Below are positions 15,296-21,699 of a stretch of 22,471 nt of DNA, piece after piece. The position numbers and the translations under genes are program-made. Under the pieces are notes generated by a model that made no database searches, was not told where the DNA came from, and saw only the letters and a list, made by a program, of their open reading frames with translations. Every line of letters starts with the position of its first letter. Position 1 is the first letter of the stretch. Source of the stretch: JBCDAP01 sp038747915. Its GTDB lineage: Bacteria > Planctomycetota > Phycisphaerae > Phycisphaerales > UBA1924. The DNA lies in contig JBCDJJ010000062.1 of the NCBI GenBank assembly GCA_038747915.1, positions 1 through 22,471 on the forward strand, read 5' to 3'.

Positions 15296-16162
15296 TTAGC
15301 CAAAGACGACGGTCCGCCGACCGAGTGTGAGCACGCGGTCGTCCAGGTGCACCCGCGCCGCCTCCGCGAGCACGAGCCGTTCGAGATCACGGCCCTTGCG
15401 CACGAGGTCGGCCACCGCGTCCCGATGTGTCACGCCCGCGGTCCGCTGCGCGATGATGGGGCCCTCGTCGAGCTCATCGGTCACGTAGTGGCTTGTGGCC
15501 CCGATCAACTTGACACCACGCTCGTGCGCACGGTGGTAGGGCCTCGCACCCGCGAACGCCGGCAGAAACGAGTGGTGGATGTTGATGATCCGGCTCGGGT
15601 AGGCCGCGACGAAGCGCGGCGTGAGCACCTGCATGTACCGGGCGAGGATCACGAGATCGACATCGAGCTCGCCGAGGAGCGCCATCGCGGTTCGCTCCTG
15701 CTCGGCTTTGGTCTCGGGCGTTACCGGCAGGTGGTGGAACGCCAGTCCACCGGCCTCGACCTGGGCCCGGCAAACCTCGTGGTTGGAGATCACCCCCACC
15801 ACCTCGCCGCCGGCCTCGCCACCAAGCTCGCCCCGCCCGAACCGCCACAGCAGGTCGGCTAGGCAATGATCTTCCTGAGAGACGAAGATCGCCACTCGCT
15901 TCGGCCGGTCGCACCACTCGCACCGCGCGTTGAGCAGGAACCGCTCGCGGACCGGTGCGAACGACTCGTCGAACTCGCCCGGCCCGATGTCGAGCGTGCC
16001 CCGCTCGACCTCGACCCGCATGAAGAACGCGTTGGAGTCGGGGTCGACGTGCTGATCGAGGTCGACGATGTTCCCGCCTCGATCATGGATGAACGAGGTC
16101 ACCGACGCGACCACGCCGCGGGCATCGGGGCACGAGATGAGGAGGCGGGCGGTGTGGGACAT
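15296..16162 (-). CDS. purU: Formyltetrahydrofolate deformylase
   Basis: PurU hydrolyses 10-formyl-tetrahydrofolate to formate and THF, balancing one-carbon units and giving formate for PurT where that enzyme is used. The 288-residue protein has an N-terminal ACT domain (ARLLISCPDARGVVASVTSF, then IVDLDQHVDPDSNAFFMRVE) and a C-terminal formyltransferase-fold domain from about residue 90 (KRVAIFVSQEDHCLADLLWR, GVISNHEV). The catalytic Asn/His and Asp lie in INIHHSFLPAFAGARPYHRA and SHYVTDELDEGPIIAQ. ATG 16162 matches the family start; the 37-residue extension to 16273 crosses a terminator-like hairpin and is rejected. Its length is typical (about 280-290). It is transcribed toward purD, 275 bases away. 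Confidence 0.96.
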   Translation of the reverse strand: MSHTARLLISCPDARGVVASVTSFIHDRGGNIVDLDQHVDPDSNAFFMRVEVERGTLDIGPGEFDESFAPVRERFLLNARCEWCDRPKRVAIFVSQEDHCLADLLWRFGRGELGGEAGGEVVGVISNHEVCRAQVEAGGLAFHHLPVTPETKAEQERTAMALLGELDVDLVILARYMQVLTPRFVAAYPSRIINIHHSFLPAFAGARPYHRAHERGVKLIGATSHYVTDELDEGPIIAQRTAGVTHRDAVADLVRKGRDLERLVLAEAARVHLDDRVLTLGRRTVVFG

Positions 16163-16222
16163 GCCGGGGCGGATCGTGAGGCAAGATTGCCGCGACGGCA
16201 AGCATCCCCGGGATACGCGCAC

Positions 16223-16254
16223 AAAAAAGGCAGGCGGCCCGTGCGCCGCCTGCC
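16223..16254 (-). terminator. Intrinsic terminator on the minus strand, upstream of purU
   Basis: Read on the minus strand, GGCAGGCGGC and GCCGCCTGCC form a perfect 10-bp stem with a 6-base loop, followed at once by six T residues (16228-16223). This is the best intrinsic terminator in the window. It stands 61 bases upstream of the purU ATG with no recognised minus-strand gene ending before it, so it ends either a short unannotated transcript or a purU leader RNA. On the plus strand the stem has no T run. Confidence 0.8.
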
Positions 16255-16653
16255 CGATGCTTCCCGCACTCAACGTTGGGGACGTCGGAGTTACGGATCG
16301 TTTGATGTCACATCATGGTCGGGCGAGAACATCGTCACACCGGGCCATGAGGGTGAAGTCGTCGTGAGTGGCTCACACGCGAACCACATCATGACTCACA
16401 CAACGTGCGAATCCGCACGCCCGCAGGCAACGTGGATATTCCCAACACACCAATAATTTCTTCGTTGGGGGCTTTCCCCCGCGCTCACCGGAGCGCGAAG
16501 CCGGCTCGGCGCCTCACTCAGAGCCGCCCGACCGGATCGAGCAGCACCACAACCAAGGAAGCCTCACGACCGCCTTGACTCGCTCGATACTCGCCATAAG
16601 CTGTTGCCGCTAAGGGATTTGAAACTCTCACCGCGCAAGTGAAAGCAGTCAAA
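16255..16653. other. Divergent purU / secreted-protein intergenic region
   Basis: About 400 bases lie between the purU-side terminator and the secreted-protein start. Besides the small ORF noted separately, it has an AT-rich patch (16434-16463). Two adjacent hairpins follow: GGGGG/CCCCC with CTTT loop (16467-16480) and CGCGCTC/GAGCGCG with ACCG loop (16480-16497). A weak plus-strand promoter candidate for the secreted protein has TTGACT at 16575-16580 and CATAAG at 16595-16600, but its 14-base spacer is short. I see no tRNA and no riboswitch class that I can name. Confidence 0.4.
16291..16392 (-). other. Possible 33-residue ORF or small RNA region before the terminator
   Basis: A 33-residue ORF (start MMWFACEPLTTTSP, end DVTSNDP) ends about 37 bases before the intrinsic terminator. 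The minus-strand transcript could begin in the unusually AT-rich patch at about 16434-16463. No clear ribosome binding site or family is seen, so the RNA itself may be the functional product. CATGATGTG occurs twice in the same direction on this strand, within the ORF start and near its end. Coding status is doubtful. Confidence 0.2.
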
Positions 16654-17439
16654 ATGCGACATGTGTTGTGGTCTTCCGCCGCTGTGGCCGCGATGGGGTC
16701 GTTGGCTCACGCCGCGATCACGCTCGACGAATTCTCGGACCAGTTCGACGGAGCGGGCTTCTTCGGCTCGCTCGATGTGGGCGCCAATTCGGCGGACTCG
16801 TCCTCGCAAACCGGCCTGAGCGGTGTGTTCGGCGGCGAGCGCGACGGCACGCTCACCCAGGTGACCGGCGGCGCCTCCTCGAGCAGCGGCTTCGGCTTCT
16901 TCGACCTCTCCACCGATGCCAGTGCCGACGCCACCGTCACGCTGACCTACGGCCTCGGCGGCATCGCCGACCTCACCGAGGGCGGCCAGAACACGCTGTT
17001 CGGCTTCATCGTCGAGTTCACCGATCTCGGACCCGGCCGTCAGATCGACTTCGTACTGACCATCGAGGACGAAGCCGGCGACTCGCACACCGAGACCGTA
17101 CGCATCACCGATGTCGCGGTGGGGTACGACGTGCAGACGTTCCTGGACATCGCGGATCAGTTGGATGCTCAGAACGGCCCCGGCTCGGGCGACAGCGCCC
17201 GTGCCTTCGCCGACACCATCACGGCGCCGTTCCCTGTGCTGTTCTCACTGGGTGCGTTCACCGCGGCCGGCGTGGACCTCACCGCGGCCGACACGGTGTC
17301 GTTCTCGATCGACCCGGTGGATTCGCTCGCGACCGATACTCTGATCGGTGAGCTGCTCTTCACGAGCTTCATCCCCGCGCCCGGTGTCCTGCCGCTCGGT
17401 GCCGGTTCGCTCGCGCTCGGTCTCCGCCGCCGGCGGTGA
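16654..17439 (+). CDS. Secreted protein with PEP-CTERM-like C-terminal anchor
   Basis: This 261-residue protein has a Sec signal peptide (MRHVLWSSAAVAAMGSLAHA, cleavage likely after AHA). Its acidic, Ser/Gly/Asp/Thr-rich body has few Lys or Cys residues, and the predicted strands suggest a beta-sandwich. The C-terminus reads PAPGVLPLGAGSLALGL followed by four arginines: short motif, hydrophobic helix and Arg cluster. That is the PEP-CTERM sorting layout cut by exosortases, with PAP in place of PEP, a variant frequent in Phycisphaerae proteins. The body matches no family I know; it may be an extracellular matrix or surface protein. ATG 16654 gives a standard signal peptide; GTG 16639 is five residues upstream. 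It stands alone, convergent with the lipid cassette 13 bases away. Confidence 0.85.
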   Translation: MRHVLWSSAAVAAMGSLAHAAITLDEFSDQFDGAGFFGSLDVGANSADSSSQTGLSGVFGGERDGTLTQVTGGASSSSGFGFFDLSTDASADATVTLTYGLGGIADLTEGGQNTLFGFIVEFTDLGPGRQIDFVLTIEDEAGDSHTETVRITDVAVGYDVQTFLDIADQLDAQNGPGSGDSARAFADTITAPFPVLFSLGAFTAAGVDLTAADTVSFSIDPVDSLATDTLIGELLFTSFIPAPGVLPLGAGSLALGLRRRR

Positions 17440-17452
17440 GCCCCAACCACGC

Positions 17453-18415
17453 TTAGACGATCGCTGTCATTCCATCACCGGAATAGAAGTACCGCGTGAG
17501 GTGGAAGAACACCGGCGCGGCGAACGTCAGCGAATCGAGGCGGTCGAGCACACCGCCATGGCCGGGGATCAGGTCCGAGTAATCCTTCACGCCGAGGTCG
17601 CGCTTCACGGCCGACATAGTGAGGTCACCGAGCACCCCCATGACAGCGATTGCTGCGGCCAGCCCCGCTGCACCGGCAACCCCAAACGGCGTGACCGTCG
17701 ACATCGCCGCCCCGACCGCGACCGACCCAACCAGCCCGCCGATCATCCCCTCGATCGTCTTGTTCGGACTCACCCGCGGGGCAAGCGGGCGACGGCCGAA
17801 GAGCGAGCCGACGATGTACTGAAACACATCGTTGAGCTGCACGATCAGCACGAGGAAGAACAGTAAGGCCGCATTCGACGTCTCGGACCCCGGAATATCG
17901 AGCGTCAGAATCGCCGGCACGTGGCTGACGAAGTAGACGCACGACAGCAGTCCCCACTGGATCTTGCTCGTCCGCTCGAGAAACGACTCGGTCTCCCCCG
18001 CCGCGGCGATCCGAGCCGGGATCAAGATGAAGGCGTATACCGGGATGAAGATCGAGAACAGGCCGTAGCGCTCCTGCGCGACCAGCAGGTACTGGATCGG
18101 GATCACAAAGAAGAAAGCCCAGAAGAGCGCGCGGTGATCACCCCGCCGTGTCGGGGTGAGCGTGATGAACTCGCGAAAGGCGAGGAACGAGCTGGCCGCA
18201 AAGAGCACGATCGTGCCGACGCCGCCGATCAGAACCGAGGCGACAAAGACCCCCGCCATGATCCACCACGACCGCATCCGCGCCGCCAGATTGCGGGCCA
18301 TGGATCGGCCCCGATCCGATCGAGCCGTCCGCGCGACGATCGCCGCGGCGATGCTGCCGAGCACCAACGCCCCGAACACCACAGCGAGCAGCGTGACCAT
18401 CGACGGGTCGTTCAT
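17453..18415 (-). CDS. Phosphatidate cytidylyltransferase (CdsA/YnbB-like)
   Basis: CdsA enzymes make CDP-diacylglycerol from phosphatidic acid and CTP in the membrane. The 320-residue protein has about eight hydrophobic helices. The family signature is intact near the C-terminus (about 268-294): SAVKRDLGVKDYSDLIPGHG then GVLDRLD, with the metal-binding D-K...H-G-G...D-R-x-D pattern. LNDVFQYIVGSLFGRRPLAP and SPNKTIEGMIGG are also typical. Because it is translationally coupled (ATGA) to a PlsC-like gene and follows a YnbA-like gene, it is more likely the YnbB-type paralogue of a dedicated lipid cassette than the housekeeping cdsA; a second cdsA elsewhere in the genome would confirm this. Confidence 0.9.
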   Translation of the reverse strand: MNDPSMVTLLAVVFGALVLGSIAAAIVARTARSDRGRSMARNLAARMRSWWIMAGVFVASVLIGGVGTIVLFAASSFLAFREFITLTPTRRGDHRALFWAFFFVIPIQYLLVAQERYGLFSIFIPVYAFILIPARIAAAGETESFLERTSKIQWGLLSCVYFVSHVPAILTLDIPGSETSNAALLFFLVLIVQLNDVFQYIVGSLFGRRPLAPRVSPNKTIEGMIGGLVGSVAVGAAMSTVTPFGVAGAAGLAAAIAVMGVLGDLTMSAVKRDLGVKDYSDLIPGHGGVLDRLDSLTFAAPVFFHLTRYFYSGDGMTAIV

Positions 18416-19050
18416 GGACCCACGCTCCGCAGCTCACGGAGCGCGGTCGTCGCTCGGTCGAGGAATACAGCCTTGCCTTCATCCGAGAAAAGACGGATCG
18501 GGGGGCCGAAGGTTGTCGCCACCACCATCGGAACGGGCAGCACCTCTCCCTTTGGCAGCACGCGGCTCAGATTCTCGATCCATACCGGCACGAGGTCGAC
18601 ATCGGTGAGCCGCCGCGCGATGTGCCACAGCCCGGGACGAAGTGGCCCGAGTTCCGCTCCTTCCCCGCGCGTCCCCTCCGGAAACATGATGACCGACTCA
18701 CCGGCCCCGAGACACGCGCAGATTGCTCGCACGGGGTTTTTCTGCTTCGTCACATGCTCACGATCGAAGAGGATCGCACGGAACGCTCGCTCGGCGAGGA
18801 GCCGTCGAACAGGTCCCCGTTGCCAGTAGTCACCCGCTGCCAAGACGCGGCACCGGCGCCGGCACCCACGCGGTAACGAACTCCAGACAACAACAGCGTC
18901 GAGATTACTCGTGTGATTCGCGAAGTAGAGACGTGGCGCATCGCCGATGATGTGCTCCAAGCCCCGCGCATGACACCCGCACATCACCTTCAGAGTCATT
19001 GCCAGCCCGTCACGGATCATCGCGGTGCTCCAGTACACGAACCGCAGCAC
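18412..19050 (-). CDS. PlsC-like 1-acylglycerol-3-phosphate acyltransferase
   Basis: This 212-residue acyltransferase has the catalytic H46-TSNL-D51 in LYFANHTSNLDAVVV and the acceptor-binding F123-PEGTRG motif in VIMFPEGTRGEGAELGPLRPG; VDLVPVWIENLSRVLPKGE follows as motif IV. It would add the second acyl chain to lysophosphatidic acid, giving the substrate for the CdsA-like enzyme encoded next. The stop overlaps that gene's ATG. GTG 19050 is chosen because MLRFVYWSTAMIRDGLAMTL looks like a native amphipathic/membrane head; it overlaps the upstream gene by 41 bases. ATG 19020 is the shorter alternative with an 11-base overlap. The protein is compact compared with the 293-residue PlsC homologue encoded at 12710-13591. 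Confidence 0.87.
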   Translation of the reverse strand: MLRFVYWSTAMIRDGLAMTLKVMCGCHARGLEHIIGDAPRLYFANHTSNLDAVVVWSSLPRGCRRRCRVLAAGDYWQRGPVRRLLAERAFRAILFDREHVTKQKNPVRAICACLGAGESVIMFPEGTRGEGAELGPLRPGLWHIARRLTDVDLVPVWIENLSRVLPKGEVLPVPMVVATTFGPPIRLFSDEGKAVFLDRATTALRELRSVGP

Positions 19051-19699
19051 TGAGTCGCAGTGCCGTCGTCAGAACACATCCCACAAAGACGAGTACGAGT
19101 CCTGCCGATACGGCAAAGGCCGATCCGACCATCAACCGCTCCACCGCAGCACCAGCACACGCGACACCAAGCACCGCCATTCTGTGAGGCTTGGCCATCG
19201 GTCCGCGAAAGTCATGGGAGAGCCCGAGTGTCGCCCCAAGCACACGCACATACGCGGTGAGCAGTGCCGCGACCGCGGCGACCCATCCGAGCGTAGCGCC
19301 CCACTGGAAACTGACACTCGCGGCATATCCAGCACCCACGAACAACACCACGTCGGATACACGATCCGGTAGGTCATTAAAAATCGGCCCGGATGCGGTC
19401 GCGCGGCCGCCCTCGACCGCGATCATGCCATCGAGCAAATTGCACAGGCTCCGCAGGACGATGGCCAGAACACCAAGGACAAGCAACACCGCTGCAACGA
19501 TGTTGCCGGTCACGGCCGTCACGCCAATCGCAACACCACCCGCACCAGCCATCAGCACACTTGTGACCGAGACGGCGTTGGGCGTGACACCTCGGCTCCC
19601 GAGAGACGCGGCCATCCATCCGGCCCAAGCTGCGCCGCGAGCGGCGATCGGCCGACGGGCTGTCAGATCGATCTGAGACTCGGGATCGTCCGCTGCCAC
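19010..19699 (-). CDS. CDP-alcohol phosphatidyltransferase, YnbA-like
   Basis: This 229-residue protein has six or so membrane helices and a CDP-alcohol phosphotransferase motif in divergent form. The canonical D-x2-D-G-x2-A-R-x8-G-x3-D-x3-D is here NLLDGMIAVEGGRATASGPI and FNDLPDRVSD: the first Asp is Asn, and Asn-Asp stands near the usual Gly-x3-Asp. The same N-x-L-D-G and G-x-x-x-N-E/D-x-x-D-x3-D form occurs, as I recall it, in Escherichia coli YnbA. It would transfer a phosphatidyl group from CDP-diacylglycerol to an unknown alcohol. GTG 19699 is chosen because GGAGG lies 5 bases before it; a TTG at 19723 would add eight residues. It heads a three-gene lipid cassette and lies downstream of glmS. 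Confidence 0.87.
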   Translation of the reverse strand: MAADDPESQIDLTARRPIAARGAAWAGWMAASLGSRGVTPNAVSVTSVLMAGAGGVAIGVTAVTGNIVAAVLLVLGVLAIVLRSLCNLLDGMIAVEGGRATASGPIFNDLPDRVSDVVLFVGAGYAASVSFQWGATLGWVAAVAALLTAYVRVLGATLGLSHDFRGPMAKPHRMAVLGVACAGAAVERLMVGSAFAVSAGLVLVFVGCVLTTALRLSAAVRVLEHRDDP

Positions 19700-19744
19700 G
19701 CTGCCCTCCGTATCGAACAACAAGAGGTCAGCTTACTTGGGTAA

Positions 19745-19768
19745 GGCCACGGACCGCTTTCGGTGGCC
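19745..19768 (-). terminator. Hairpin after glmS, weak terminator candidate
   Basis: GGCCAC (19745-19750) and GTGGCC (19763-19768) pair across the glmS to YnbA-like gap; an inner CCG/CGG alternative exists. Only TT follows on the minus strand, so termination would be partial and readthrough from glmS into the lipid cassette is possible. Confidence 0.3.
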
Positions 19769-19772
19769 CGCC

Positions 19773-21599
19773 TCACTCCACCGTCACACTCTTCGCCAGG
19801 TTCCGCGGCTTGTCCACGTCGTGCCCGCGCGCCACCGCGGCGTAGTAGGCCATGAGCTGGAGCGGTACAACCGTCAGCAGCGGGCTCATCCACTCCGGGC
19901 ACTCGGGCACGAAGATCACATCCTGGGCGAGGTTGCCGATCTGCTGATCTCCCTCCGTCGCGACCGCGATCACGTGACCGCCGCGGCTCCGCACCTCCTC
20001 GATGTTGCTCAGCACTTTCTCGTACTGATCACCCGAGTTCGCGACGAAAACGCACGGCATGCCATCGTCGATCAAGGCGATGGGGCCGTGCTTCATCTCG
20101 GCAGCGGGCATGCCCTCGGCGTGGATGTAGGAGATCTCCTTGAGCTTGAGCGCCCCCTCCATCGCGACCGGGTAGTTCACACCACGGCCGAGGAAGAGCC
20201 AGTTCTCCCGATCGATGTACTTCTCCGTGATCGCTTTGATCTCGGGGGCTGCCGAGAGAATCCGCTCGATCTGGTCGGGGATCGCGGCGAACGCATCGAG
20301 GAGTCGGGCGCACGCCGCAGGGCCCATGAACTTCCGTCGCGCCATGAAGAGCGTGAGCAGCGTGAGCACCGCCACCTGCCCGGTGAACGCCTTGGTGCTC
20401 GCCACGCCGATCTCCGGACCCACGCGCAGGTACACGCCGGCATCGGTGTCACGCGCGATCGTCGAGCCGACCACGTTCACCACACCCATCGTGAAGGCGC
20501 CGCGGTCGCGCGCCTCGTGAAGTGCTGCGAGCGTGTCCGCGGTCTCGCCCGACTGGCTCACCGCGATGACCACCGTGTTCTCCTCGATGATCGGGTTGCG
20601 GTACCGGAACTCGCTCGCGTACTGGTACTCCGCGGGGTACTTCGCAAGCCCCTCCAGCAGGTACTGCCCGATCATCGCCGCGTGCAGCGCGGTGCCCTGG
20701 CCGAGCAGCACGAACCGCTTGGCCTTCACCAGCTCCTTGGCGTGAGCGAGCACCCCGCCCAGCACCACCTTGCCCTCCTTATGGTCGATCCGGCCCGAGA
20801 TCGTGTTCCGGAGCGACGCCGGCTGCTCGAAGATCTCCTTCTGCATGTAGTGCTCGAACCCGCCGAGCTCGATCTGCTCGAGCTCGAACTCGAGCTGCTG
20901 CACCTTCGGTGTGACCTCGATGTCGTCGATCGTCGAGGTCCGAAAGCCATCGCGGGTGATCTTGACGACGTTGTAGTCGTCGAGCGTGATCGCCTGGGCA
21001 GTATGAGCCACGATCGCCGAGGCGTCTGACGCGACCACGTACTCCCCGTTGCCCACGCCCACGATCAGCGGGCTGCCCTTGCGCGCACACACCAGAACAT
21101 CGGGCTCGCGCTTGCAGATCACGGCGATCGCGTACGCCCCGGTCACCTCCTTCAGGGCGTTCTGGACCGCCTTCTCCAGATCGCCGTCGTACAGCTCATC
21201 GATCAGCATCGCGAGCACCTCGGTGTCGGTGTCGCTCACGAAGGTCCGGCCTTTGGAAGCCAGGTACTTCCGCAGGGCCGCGTAGTTCTCGATGATCCCG
21301 TTGTGGACCAGGGCGATGTTGGGCTGATCGTCGGTGTGCGGGTGGGCGTTGGGCTCGGTCACCCCGCCGTGCGTCGCCCACCGGGTGTGCGCGATCCCGA
21401 GCGTGCCGGTAAACCCACCCGCATCTTCGAGCCGGTCCTCCAGCACGCTCACGCGGCCGACCGATTTACACACACTCAGCTCGCCGTTCAGCACACTCAC
21501 GCCCGCCGAGTCGTACCCGCGGTATTCAAGCCGCTTGAGCCCCTCGAGCAGGATGGCCGCCGCCTGGCGAGTTCCGATATACGCGACGATGCCACACAT
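19773..21599 (-). CDS. glmS: Glutamine-fructose-6-phosphate aminotransferase (isomerizing)
   Basis: GlmS makes glucosamine-6-phosphate from fructose-6-phosphate and glutamine, the entry to amino-sugar synthesis for cell wall and lipopolysaccharide. The 608-residue protein has an N-terminal glutamine amidotransferase domain with the catalytic Cys at position 2 (MCGIVAYIGTRQ) and LEYRGYDSAGV, IAHTRWATHGGVTEPNAHPH and VHNGIIENYAALR. Two SIS sugar-isomerase domains follow: about 290-420 (VIAVSQSGETADTLAALHEA, STKAFTGQVAVLTLL) and 460-600 (GRGVNYPVAMEGALKLKEIS, EMKHGPIALID). It ends with the family tail DKPRNLAKSVTVE, which closes the active site. The 100-base divergent gap to rarA is too short for, and does not resemble, a glmS ribozyme. 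Confidence 0.97.
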   Translation of the reverse strand: MCGIVAYIGTRQAAAILLEGLKRLEYRGYDSAGVSVLNGELSVCKSVGRVSVLEDRLEDAGGFTGTLGIAHTRWATHGGVTEPNAHPHTDDQPNIALVHNGIIENYAALRKYLASKGRTFVSDTDTEVLAMLIDELYDGDLEKAVQNALKEVTGAYAIAVICKREPDVLVCARKGSPLIVGVGNGEYVVASDASAIVAHTAQAITLDDYNVVKITRDGFRTSTIDDIEVTPKVQQLEFELEQIELGGFEHYMQKEIFEQPASLRNTISGRIDHKEGKVVLGGVLAHAKELVKAKRFVLLGQGTALHAAMIGQYLLEGLAKYPAEYQYASEFRYRNPIIEENTVVIAVSQSGETADTLAALHEARDRGAFTMGVVNVVGSTIARDTDAGVYLRVGPEIGVASTKAFTGQVAVLTLLTLFMARRKFMGPAACARLLDAFAAIPDQIERILSAAPEIKAITEKYIDRENWLFLGRGVNYPVAMEGALKLKEISYIHAEGMPAAEMKHGPIALIDDGMPCVFVANSGDQYEKVLSNIEEVRSRGGHVIAVATEGDQQIGNLAQDVIFVPECPEWMSPLLTVVPLQLMAYYAAVARGHDVDKPRNLAKSVTVE

Positions 21600-21699
21600 G
21601 CACTTGCCCTCGGGTGTCGTGGGGACGTGAGACCGAAAGCGATGGTACGTCCCTTGGCGACCATGGTGCGGCCCTCACCTCCCTATCCTTGCCCGAACG

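Noticed and set aside
15866..16456. Plus-strand ORF of 196 codons over purU's start and the terminator
   Set aside because: Mostly antisense to purU, crosses a terminator hairpin, and shows no family sequence.
16255..16463. ZTP, THF, SAM, glycine or cobalamin riboswitch upstream of purU
   Set aside because: Their conserved cores could not be found by eye; the region is kept only as an unclassified leader/small RNA candidate.
19737..21029. Plus-strand ORF of 430 codons opposite glmS
   Set aside because: Antisense shadow of glmS with His/Arg/Asp bias and no recognisable domain.
21600..21699. glmS ribozyme upstream of glmS
   Set aside because: The leader is too short and lacks the ribozyme's core; nothing more than a possible GAGG ribosome binding site is visible.
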